Position numbers and translations under genes: made by a program
Assembly: GCA_016704535.1 (NCBI GenBank)
Contig: JADIZZ010000023.1
Location: forward strand, 124,001-188,000
Direction of reading: 5' to 3'
Length of the DNA stretch: 64,000 bases
DNA from: Betaproteobacteria bacterium
GTDB lineage: Bacteria; Pseudomonadota; Gammaproteobacteria; Burkholderiales; Burkholderiaceae_C
Shown here: in pieces, positions 53,800 through 64,000 of the stretch
Position numbering within the stretch: position 1 is the stretch's first letter
Layout of the letters: each line of letters opens with the position of its first letter
The notes under the pieces: generated by a model
What the model saw: the letters and a program-made list of their open reading frames with translations, nothing else
Database searches by the model: none
What the model was told of the DNA's origin: nothing

Positions 53800-54786
53800 A
53801 TGTCCAAGAAGCCCGTCCGCGTGGCTGTCACCGGTGCTGCCGGCCAGATCGGTTATGCCCTGTTGTTCCGCATCGCCAGCGGCGAAATGCTGGGCAAGGA
53901 CCAGCCGGTCATCCTGCAACTGCTGGAGGTGCCCGTCGAAGGCCCGCAGAAGGCGCTGCGCGGCGTGATGATGGAATTGGAAGACTGCGCCTTCCCGCTG
54001 CTGCACGGCATGGAGGCGCATGGCGATCCGATGACCGCCTTCAAGGATGTCGACTACGCGCTGCTCGTCGGCTCGATGCCGCGCAAGGCCGGCATGGAAC
54101 GCGCCGAATTGCTGAACATCAACGGCCAGATCTTCACCGGGCAGGGCAAGGCGCTCGACGCCGTGGCCAGCCGCAACGTGAAGGTGCTGGTGGTGGGCAA
54201 CCCGGCCAATACCAACGCCTGGATCGCGATGAAGAGCGCGCCCGGCCTGCCGCGCGAGAACTTCACCGCCATGCTGCGCCTGGACCACAACCGCGCGCTC
54301 AGCCAGCTGGCCGCGAAGACCGGCAAGCCGGTGGCGAGCATCAAGAGCCTGGCCGTCTGGGGCAACCACAGCCCGACCATGTACGCCGACTACCGCTTCG
54401 CCACCATCGACGGCGCCAGCGTGATGGACCTGATCCACGACCACGTCTGGAACAAGGACGTCTTCCTGCCTACCGTGGGCAAGCGGGGCGCGGCCATCAT
54501 CGAGGCGCGCGGCCTGAGCAGCGCCGCCAGCGCAGCCAACGCCGCCATCGACCACATGCGCGATTGGGCGCTGGGCACGAACGGCGGCTGGGTGACGATG
54601 GGCGTGCCGAGCAACGGCGAGTACGGCATCCCCAAGGACACGATGTTCGGTTACCCCGTCACCTGCGAAGGCGGCAAGTACAAGATCGTTCCCGGGCTGG
54701 CCATCGACGAATTCAGCCAGGGCTGCATCGCCAAGACGCTGGCCGAGCTGGTGGCCGAGCAGGACGGCGTCAAGCACCTGCTCTGA
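53800..54786 (+). CDS. mdh: Malate dehydrogenase
   Basis: A 328-residue NAD-dependent malate dehydrogenase of the type common in betaproteobacteria. The NAD motif is VTGAAGQIGYALLFRI, the catalytic His lies in VWGNHSPTMY and the substrate Args in the GSMPRKAGMERAELL loop. ATG 53800 is preceded by AGGAG (53789-53793), seven bases upstream. It is divergent from GntR and followed by a hairpin terminator. Confidence 0.96.
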   Translation: MSKKPVRVAVTGAAGQIGYALLFRIASGEMLGKDQPVILQLLEVPVEGPQKALRGVMMELEDCAFPLLHGMEAHGDPMTAFKDVDYALLVGSMPRKAGMERAELLNINGQIFTGQGKALDAVASRNVKVLVVGNPANTNAWIAMKSAPGLPRENFTAMLRLDHNRALSQLAAKTGKPVASIKSLAVWGNHSPTMYADYRFATIDGASVMDLIHDHVWNKDVFLPTVGKRGAAIIEARGLSSAASAANAAIDHMRDWALGTNGGWVTMGVPSNGEYGIPKDTMFGYPVTCEGGKYKIVPGLAIDEFSQGCIAKTLAELVAEQDGVKHLL

Positions 54787-54804
54787 GCGCGCAGCACCAC
54801 CGAC

Positions 54805-54830
54805 AAGGGCCCGCGCGGGGCCCTTTTTCT
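54805..54830 (+). terminator. Factor-independent terminator after mdh
   Basis: AAGGGCCC, GCGCG loop and GGGCCCTT form a perfect eight-base-pair stem with a five-base loop, followed by TTTCTT. It lies 19 bases after the mdh stop and 36 bases before the next gene. This is the clearest intrinsic terminator in the window. Confidence 0.92.
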
Positions 54831-54866
54831 TGGGGAATCGTCGCGGCCGTATTACCCTCCCGCCCC

Positions 54867-55900
54867 ATGACCGCCCCGCCCTCCCCCCAGCAATCCCCCA
54901 GCCGGGCCCTCTTCGACCCCGAAGAGCGCGCGGGCACCGCATTGCCCGTATGCGACCACTATGCCGGCACCGAGGCGCTGATGCGCAAGAGCCTGGCACT
55001 GCAGGCCGAACAGGGGCCCGTCTTCGACATCACGCTCGACGGTGAGGACGGGGCACCGGTAGGCGGCGAGATCGAACACGCTCGGCTCATCGCCGAACTG
55101 GTGATGTCGGCCGAGAACCGCCACGGCCGTGTCGGCGCGCGGGTGCTGCCGGTGGCGCATCCGAAATTCGAGGAGATGCTCGACACCGTGGTCGGCACCG
55201 CCGGCAGCCGGCTGGCCTATCTGATGGTGCCCAAGCCGCGCGGCCTGGTCGACGTGCAGCGTGCCGCACGCGCGCTCGACGACGCCGTGGCCCGCGCCGG
55301 CATGCACCGCCCGCTGCCCATGCACACGCTGGTCGAGACTCACGGTGCGCTGCTGGACGTGGTGGCCATCGCCGCGCACCCGCGCGTGGAGTCGCTGAGC
55401 TTCGGGCTGATGGACTTCGTCTCGGCGCACCGCGGCGCCATCCCGCAAACCGCGATGGGCGCGCAGGGGCAGTTCACGCACCCGCTCGTGCTGCGCGCCA
55501 AGCTGGAGATCGCTGCCGCTTGCCATGCCTACGGCAAGACACCTTCGCACTGCGTGGTCACGGAATTCAAGGACCAGAAGGCGCTGCTGGCAGCCGCCGA
55601 GCGGGCCTGCCGCGAGCTGGGCTACACGCGCATGTGGAGCATCCACCCGGCGCAGATCCGCACCATCGTCGACGCGTTCTCGCCCACCGCCGCCGAGGTC
55701 GACCAGGCCATCGAGATCATCACCGCTGCGCAAGCTGCAGCATGGGCACCCATACGCCACGACGACCGCCTGCATGACCGCGCCAGCTACCGCTACTTCT
55801 GGCAGGTCATCGAGCGCGCCCACCGCACCGACCCCGTGCACGGCCTGCCCGCCGAACTGCGCCTGGCGTGGTTTCCCTCTGCCCCCGTCTCCACCCCCGA

Positions 55901-55904
<4 letters not shown>
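54867..55904 (+). CDS. HpcH/HpaI aldolase / CitE-like CoA-ester lyase
   Basis: A 345-residue TIM-barrel lyase of the citrate-lyase beta (CitE)/malyl-CoA lyase group. FDITLDGEDGAPVG is the metal-binding acidic loop, TLVETHGALLDVVAIA has the metal-binding Glu, and LSFGLMDFV and MWSIHPAQIRTI are typical. Enzymes of this group cleave or form malyl-CoA, citramalyl-CoA or similar; the exact substrate is not readable. Its stop overlaps the next gene's ATG by four bases. Although next to mdh, a terminator separates the two. Confidence 0.9.
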
Positions 55905-57816
<1,912 letters not shown>

Positions 57817-57820
<4 letters not shown>

Positions 57821-60201
57821 CATCGCCCCGTGACGCCAAGCGCGTGTCCACCCTGCGGCAGCGTGGTTTCATCGTTCTGGGCAGCCTGCTGCTGGCTGCG
57901 CTGGCGCTGCTGGTAGTAGCGGCACTGGCGCTCGGCGCGGCGGCGGCCTGGTACTGGAACGACCTGCCGCCGCTGGACAAGGCCACCGACTACCGCCCGC
58001 GCCAGCACTTGCAAGTGCTGACGGCCGACGGCGTGGAGATCGCGCAGTTCGGCACCGAGCGACGCATCTTCGTGCCCATCGCGCAGACCCCTTCACGCCT
58101 GAAGCAGGCGGTGCTGGCCACCGAAGATGCCGACTTCTACGCCCACGGCGGCATCAGCTGGCGCGGCCTGGCGCGCGCCACCGTGGCCAACGTGATGAGC
58201 GTGTTCGACAAGGGCATGCCGCAGGGGGCATCGACCATCACGCAGCAGGTGGCGCGCACCTTTTTCCTGTCGACGCGGCGCACGCCGGAACGCAAGATCA
58301 AGGAAGCGCTGCTGGCGCTGCAGTTGGAACGGCAGTTGAGCAAGGACCAGATCCTCGAGCTCTACTTCAACCAGATCTACCTCGGCCAGCGCGCCTACGG
58401 CTTCGGCGCGGCGGCACAGATCTACTTCGGCAAGACGCTGGACCAGCTGACGCTGGCCGAGACCGCGATGCTCGCCGGCCTGCCGCAGAACCCCATCCAC
58501 GCCAACCCCGTCAGCAGCGCGGCGCGCGCCCAGAAACGCCAGGTATGGGTGCTGGGGCGCATGCTGAAGACGGGCGCCATCGACCCCGGCGAGCATGCCC
58601 TGGCCTTGGCCGAGCCGCTGCAGCTGCGCAGCCCGAAGTTCGTCGATGTCGACGCCCAGCACGTGGCCGAGATGGCGCGCATGGCGGTCGTCCAACGCCT
58701 GGGCGAGAAGGCCTACACCGAAGGCGTGCGCGTCTTCACCAGCCTGCGCGCCGACGACCAGCGTGCCGCCCACGCCGCGCTGCGCCGCGCCGTGCTGGCA
58801 CACGAGCGCAAGCAGCCCTGGCGCGGCCCCGATGACTTCGAGAAGCTGCCCGACGACCCGGCGCTGGTCGACCGTGTCGCCGCGCTGGCGCTGAAGGACC
58901 AGCGCGACGACGAGGACCTGCGCCTGGCCATCGTGCTGACCGCCGGCCCGGCCGAGATCAGCGTACGGCTCGCCAGCGGCGAGACTGTCACGGTGCGCGG
59001 CGAGAGCCTGCGCCGCGTGCAGCGCGCGCTGCAGCCGCAGGCGCCGGCGGGCCTGGCGCTGCGCCGCGGCGCCATCGTGCGGGTGCTGGCCCAGCCGCGG
59101 GGCAAGGGCGTCGAATGGCAGCTGGCGCAATGGCCACAGGCAGACGCCGCCTTCGTCGCGCTGGACCCGGCCACCGGTCGCATTCGAGCGCTGGTGGGCG
59201 GCTTCGACTTCAACCGCCAGCAGTTCAACCGCGTCACCAGTGCACAACGCCAGCCAGGTAGCGCCTTCAAGCCCTTCCTCTACTCCGCGGCCCTCGAACA
59301 CGGCGTGATGCCCGAGACGCTGGTCAACGACGTGCCGCTGGGCGACGACGACAGCGGCGACAGTGGCGGCGGCATACCCGAACTGCGCCCCAGCGGCTGG
59401 AACCCGAAGAACAGCGACGACCGCTACGACGGTGAGATCCCCATGCGCGAAGGGCTGGTGCGCAGCAAGAACCTGGTCAGCATCCGCCTGCTGCAACACG
59501 TCGGTCTGGGCCCGGCACGCGACTGGATGGCGCTCTTCGGCTTCGACATGGCGCAGCAGCCGCAGAACCTGACGCTGGCGCTGGGCAGCGGCAGCACCAC
59601 GCCGCTGCAGATGGCGCAGGCCTACGCGGTCTTCGCCAATGGCGGCCACCGCGTGACGCCGCTCCTCATCGAGCGCATCGTCGACGCGCAGGGCAAGGTG
59701 CTGTTCGAGGCGCCACCGCCGCCCGCGCTGGACGACAGCACCCGCGTGCTGCCCGCGCGCAACGTCTTCGTGATCAACACGCTGCTGCGCGATGTGGCGC
59801 AGCGCGGCACCGCCGCGCGTGCGCAGGCCACGCTGCAGCGCGGCGACCTCTACGGCAAGACCGGCACCATGAACGACGCCGTCGACGCGTGGTTCGCCGG
59901 CTGGGCCCCAGGCGTGGTGGGCGTGGCCTGGATGGGCTACGACGACCCGAAGAGCCTCGGCGAAGGCGAGTCGGGCGGCGGCCTGGCGCTGCCCATCTGG
60001 ATCGACAGCATGACGCGCATGCTGCGAGGCGTGCCCGCTCACGCGCTGACGCCACCGGAAGGCGTGGTGGCGGCAGGCAGCGACTGGCGTTACGCCAAGT
60101 TCGCCGAGGGCGGCTTCGTGGCGCAGGTGGGGGCGCGGCGGGCGATCACGGTCGAATCCGCGCAGCCCACGAGCGCCGCGGCTTCGATGCCCACCCGCTG
60201 A
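57817..60201 (+). CDS. Class A penicillin-binding protein 1A
   Basis: A 794-residue bifunctional peptidoglycan synthase. A membrane anchor (residues 18-43) is followed by the GT51 domain (TEDADFYAHGGISWRG, GASTITQQVARTFFLS, LELYFNQIYLGQRAYG) and the transpeptidase domain with SAFK (in QPGSAFKPFLYS), SKN and KTGT. Both activities look intact. The start is GTG overlapping the phosphodiesterase stop. The stretch between the two domains is longer than in short PBPs, as in PBP1A types. It converges on sbcB. Confidence 0.94.
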
Positions 60202-60229
60202 CCCTGCGGCGGGGGGCGCCGGTGGCCGA

Positions 60230-61714
60230 TCAGGGTGCCTCGGGCGCGATGCCTTCGGCGTAGTCGTACAGCGCTTCCAGCAAGGCTTGGCCGCGCTCGT
60301 CGCCCGCTTCGGTGGCAGCCTCGGCCAGTTGGTCGATGCGCTCGAAAAATGTCGCCAGCGTGAAGGCGCCGCCCACGCCGTCGTGCAGGCGCTCGGCCCG
60401 GTGCCGCTCCCAGCGCGCGCGCTCGTCGTCGGCCAATGTGTCGGGAAAGTTGCGTGCGCGGTAGCGGAAGACCAGTTCCTCGAGCCGCGCGTCGTGGAAG
60501 GCCAGCCGCTTCGTGGCCAGTTGTTCCGGCTTCATTTCGTGCAGACGCTGCAGCGTACGCCGGTCGTCGTTGCCGACGAAGCCGCCGTAGAGGTCTTCGT
60601 CGACATCGGGCGCAGGCGACTCGGGGCGCTGGAATACCTGGGCCCACAGCCCGTCGAGCGTGCGGCCCAGTGCCGCGGCGTGTTCGGCGTGACGCAGCGC
60701 GGTGTCGACGTCCAGCGCCCAGCGCGTGGCGGCACCGGCTTTTCCGTCCTTGTCACCCAGCGTGCGCAGGTTGCCGATGACGATGGGGCTCTTGTTGATG
60801 TGGATGGTCTTGATGGGCAGGCGCTGCTCGCCGTTGCCGGCCGCCAGCAGTTCGTCCTGCCGTGTGAACATGCGCCGGCGAACGGTCTCGGCGTCGAGCG
60901 TGGCGAGTTCACGCGGGTCGTACGCCAGATCCCAGACGATCAGTTCGTTCTTGTTCGTCGGGTGCGGCGCCAACGGCCACACCACGGCCATGCAGCCGCG
61001 TTCCACCGGGTACATGCCCGACAGGTGCACGAAGGGACGACCGGCACCGATCTCGGCCGTCACGGCGTCCTTCTTGCGCAGCTTGAGGCAGAAGTCCCAC
61101 AAGCGGGGTTGCTTGCCTTTGATGAGGCGCGCCAGCGCGATGGTCGCGCGCACATCGGACAAGGCATCGTGCGCCGCCTCGTGCGCCAGGCCGTTGGCCG
61201 CCGTCAGGTGTTCGAGCTTGAACGACGGCCGACCGGCCATCTCGCCGGTCTCGTGCACCGGCCAGACGATGCCCTCGGGCCGCAGCGCCCAGGTGCAGCG
61301 CACGACGTCGAGCAGGTCCCAGCGGCCGCAGCCGTTCTGCCACTCGCGCGCGTAGGGGTCGATGAGGTTGCGCCAAAAGAGGAAACGCGTCACCTCGTCG
61401 TCGAAGCGGATGCTGTTGTAGCCGACGCCGATGGTGCCGTCGCGCGCCAGTTCACGTTCGATGGTGGCGGCGAACTGGTGTTCAGGCAGACCTTCGGCCA
61501 GCGCCTGCTGCGGCAGGATGCCGGTGAGCAGCACGGCCTCGGGGTCGGGCAGGAAGTCGGGCGCGGGCTGGCAGTAGTGCATCAACGGCGCGGCGATCTC
61601 GTTCAGCTCGGCGTCGGTGCGCACCCCGGCGAACTGCGACGGGCGATCACGGCGCGGCACGCGGCCGAAGGTTTCGTAGTCGTGCCAGAAGAAGCTGGGG
61701 GCGGGCGTGGCCAT
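60230..61714 (-). CDS. sbcB: Exodeoxyribonuclease I
   Basis: A 494-residue DEDDh 3'-5' exonuclease of single-stranded DNA. The N-terminal exonuclease has FFWHDYETFGRVPRRDRP (catalytic Asp/Glu), VGYNSIRFDDEVTRFLFWRN and HEAAHDALSDVRATIALA; the SH3-like and helical C-terminal parts are present. Length is typical of the family. ATG 61714 (MATPAPSFFWHDYE) is preferred to the upstream in-frame ATG 61732. It lies 60 bases downstream of the YqjK-like gene. Confidence 0.94.
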   Translation of the reverse strand: MATPAPSFFWHDYETFGRVPRRDRPSQFAGVRTDAELNEIAAPLMHYCQPAPDFLPDPEAVLLTGILPQQALAEGLPEHQFAATIERELARDGTIGVGYNSIRFDDEVTRFLFWRNLIDPYAREWQNGCGRWDLLDVVRCTWALRPEGIVWPVHETGEMAGRPSFKLEHLTAANGLAHEAAHDALSDVRATIALARLIKGKQPRLWDFCLKLRKKDAVTAEIGAGRPFVHLSGMYPVERGCMAVVWPLAPHPTNKNELIVWDLAYDPRELATLDAETVRRRMFTRQDELLAAGNGEQRLPIKTIHINKSPIVIGNLRTLGDKDGKAGAATRWALDVDTALRHAEHAAALGRTLDGLWAQVFQRPESPAPDVDEDLYGGFVGNDDRRTLQRLHEMKPEQLATKRLAFHDARLEELVFRYRARNFPDTLADDERARWERHRAERLHDGVGGAFTLATFFERIDQLAEAATEAGDERGQALLEALYDYAEGIAPEAP

Positions 61715-61774
61715 CCGGGCACGATAGCGCAAGGCCTGGCCACCGCGGCGCCAGCGCCAATGCGGACGGCCCGG

Positions 61775-62083
61775 TCAGCGCATGCCCAGGCTGCGAGGCT
61801 GCCAGCGCCGTTGCAGACGTTGCCACAGCCGCCAGCCCGACCACAGCCGCCAGCCCCAGCGCAGCGCACGCCGCGGCCGCAGCACCAGCAGCACGGCGGC
61901 CGCCGCCAGCGGCGCTTCGGGGTGCGCCTGGAGCCAGCGCCAGCCGGCGTGCACGCGGTCGGCCAGGGCCAGCGGGGGCTGCCAGGCGAGTGCGTCACGG
62001 GCCAACTGGCCACGCAGTTCGCTGCTGCGTACCAGCAGCAACTGCTGGCGGCGCGCCAGCGTGGCGCTGCGTCGCACGCTCAT
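61775..62083 (-). CDS. YqjK-like protein
   Basis: A 102-residue Arg/Trp-rich protein. The N-terminus (RRSATLARRQQLLLVRSSELRGQL) is a helix typical of YqjK, and one hydrophobic stretch, PLAAAAVLLVL, follows. Its ATG overlaps the YqjE-like gene stop by four bases. In E. coli yqjD-yqjE-yqjK form the same operon order. Function not known. Confidence 0.8.
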   Translation of the reverse strand: MSVRRSATLARRQQLLLVRSSELRGQLARDALAWQPPLALADRVHAGWRWLQAHPEAPLAAAAVLLVLRPRRALRWGWRLWSGWRLWQRLQRRWQPRSLGMR

Positions 62084-62526
62084 GGCGGCCCGGGCCTGGT
62101 TGCGGGCGGTGAGGGCGGTGAGGCCGATGCAGGCGGCACGGGCTGCAGGCCATCGCGGTCTCGCTGCAATTCACCGAGCGACAGCGCAAACGGCCCGCCT
62201 TCGCCCGAGCGCAGCAAGGCGCGGGCCCGCAAGAGCAGACCCGCGCCAGCGGCGACGAATAGCAGGGTCGCCACACCCAGTGCCGGCAGGCGGTAGCCGT
62301 CCCAGAACAGCAGCAGCACGAAAGCCACGGCCAGCACCAGGGCCACGCCGAGCAGAAGCAGACCCAGAGCGGCACGCCACAGCGCGTCGAAGAGGCGCAG
62401 CTTCTCGGCCTCGAGCTCGGTGCCGAAGAGTTCAAGCCTCACCTGGGCGATGCCCAGCGTGGTGGCCAGCAGGCGGCGCAGCGAATCGAACAGCCCGCCG
62501 CTGGCGGGCGGGCCGGTCAAGGCCAT
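62080..62526 (-). CDS. YqjE-like phage-holin-family membrane protein
   Basis: A 148-residue inner-membrane protein with an amphipathic N-terminus (GGLFDSLRRLLATTLGIAQVRLELFGTELE) and two hydrophobic helices (ALGLLLLGVALVLAVAFVLLLF, LPALGVATLLFVAAGAGLLL), then a Pro/Ala tail. This is the holin-X/YqjE family, not a phage gene despite the name. It is coupled to YqjK and seven bases downstream of YqjD. Confidence 0.85.
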   Translation of the reverse strand: MALTGPPASGGLFDSLRRLLATTLGIAQVRLELFGTELEAEKLRLFDALWRAALGLLLLGVALVLAVAFVLLLFWDGYRLPALGVATLLFVAAGAGLLLRARALLRSGEGGPFALSLGELQRDRDGLQPVPPASASPPSPPATRPGPP

Positions 62527-62533
62527 GCCGGGC

Positions 62534-62857
62534 TCAACGCCGGCCGATCAGCATGCCGACGATCAGGCCGACGCCAGCACCGATGGCCACCGACTTCCAG
62601 GGGTGCTCGTGTACGTAGTCGTCGGCAGCATGGCCGGCGGCCTTGGCCTTCTCGGTGGCCGCTGCCTGCAAGTCCAGCAGCCTGTGCTTGGATTGCGCCA
62701 GGCGTTCCTGCAGGCGCTCGCGCAGACCGGCTGCACCCTCGCCCACCTCGTCGGCAGTCAGCTTGAGCAGTTGCTCGGCATCGGCGACCACGATCCGAAG
62801 GTCGGCCATCAGCTTGTCGCGTTGCGTGGCAGTCATCTCGGTCATCTTTCGCTCCAT
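62534..62857 (-). CDS. YqjD/ElaB-like DUF883 protein
   Basis: A 107-residue protein with a long amphipathic helix (LMADLRIVVADAEQLLKLTADEVGEGAAGLRERL segment in parts) and a C-terminal GAGVGLIVGMLIGRR tail anchor. Relatives in E. coli bind ribosomes at the inner membrane in stationary phase. It is the first gene of the YqjD-E-K trio and lies 101 bases downstream of the KAS III gene. Confidence 0.88.
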   Translation of the reverse strand: MERKMTEMTATQRDKLMADLRIVVADAEQLLKLTADEVGEGAAGLRERLQERLAQSKHRLLDLQAAATEKAKAAGHAADDYVHEHPWKSVAIGAGVGLIVGMLIGRR

Positions 62858-62958
62858 CGGATTGCACGGGGGAGCTCAGAAGTTACCACCGGACTTCCCG
62901 GCCAGGCCGCGACATCACTGCGGCGCGGGGGGCTTTGTTGAGCTGACGCAGTCCGTGT

Positions 62959-64000
<1,042 letters not shown>

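Noticed and set aside
62080..62526. Phage holin as evidence of a prophage
   Set aside because: The holin-family name is misleading: the gene is YqjE-like and lies in the standard YqjD-E-K trio with no phage genes nearby.

Overview
The window is GC-rich chromosomal DNA from a betaproteobacterium, most likely a Burkholderiales member of the Rubrivivax/Leptothrix/Methylibium type. This is inferred from the TCA block (sdhCDAB-sdhE-gltA facing away from mdh, with a divergent GntR gene), PEP-CTERM proteins, a short GC-rich terminator-like repeat familiar from that order, and the protein sequences in general. I see no rRNA, tRNA, CRISPR array, prophage or insertion sequence. Most of the window is core-genome in character, with one small decayed patch and one cluster of apparent single-base lesions.

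Region by region. 1-4.4 kb: an acyl-CoA catabolic operon on the minus strand (enoyl-CoA hydratase, MaoC-like hydratase, acyl-CoA dehydrogenase, start of a CaiB/BaiF CoA-transferase), divergent from two tandem IclR regulators. 4.5-6.5 kb: a VOC protein, then a BNR-repeat protein paired with a MoaD/ThiS-like ubiquitin-fold protein ending in Gly-Gly. 6.58-7.32 kb: a gene graveyard with a doubly broken DUF1428 gene, the last 43 codons of a pdxH-like gene and about 45 codons of an RNase II/R-like gene. 7.4-12.7 kb: a CAP-domain protein, a zinc-ribbon/TM/proline-repeat protein with a PEP-CTERM-like tail, an MscS channel and a histone-deacetylase-family protein.

12.8-29.1 kb is dominated by transglutaminase-type genes. 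On the plus strand lie MoxR, DUF58 and TgpA, then two related envelope proteins and MltB. On the minus strand is a five-gene locus: DUF2126 transglutaminase, a circularly permuted ATP-grasp/alpha-E fusion, a second transglutaminase, a second ATP-grasp and a second alpha-E. It looks like a peptide-bond-making and -breaking system present in two versions, and its substrate is unknown. 29.2-33.4 kb: ComEC, RidA, DsbB and a PEP-CTERM protein with a possible thioester Cys/Gln pair.

33.6-39.8 kb: parC (with an apparent one-base deletion), a truncated SRPBCC protein, a GNAT protein whose stop appears lost, parE and a second GNAT. 39.8-47.7 kb: a beta-propeller lipoprotein, DadA, an MFS transporter, a 42-residue membrane peptide, a methyltransferase, DapA and BamC. 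47.8-55.9 kb: gltA, sdhE, sdhB, sdhA, sdhD, sdhC, GntR, mdh and a CitE/HpcH-type lyase. 55.9-64.0 kb: a periplasmic cyclic nucleotide phosphodiesterase, PBP1A, exonuclease I, a YqjK/YqjE/YqjD-like trio, and a KAS III enzyme cut by the right edge.
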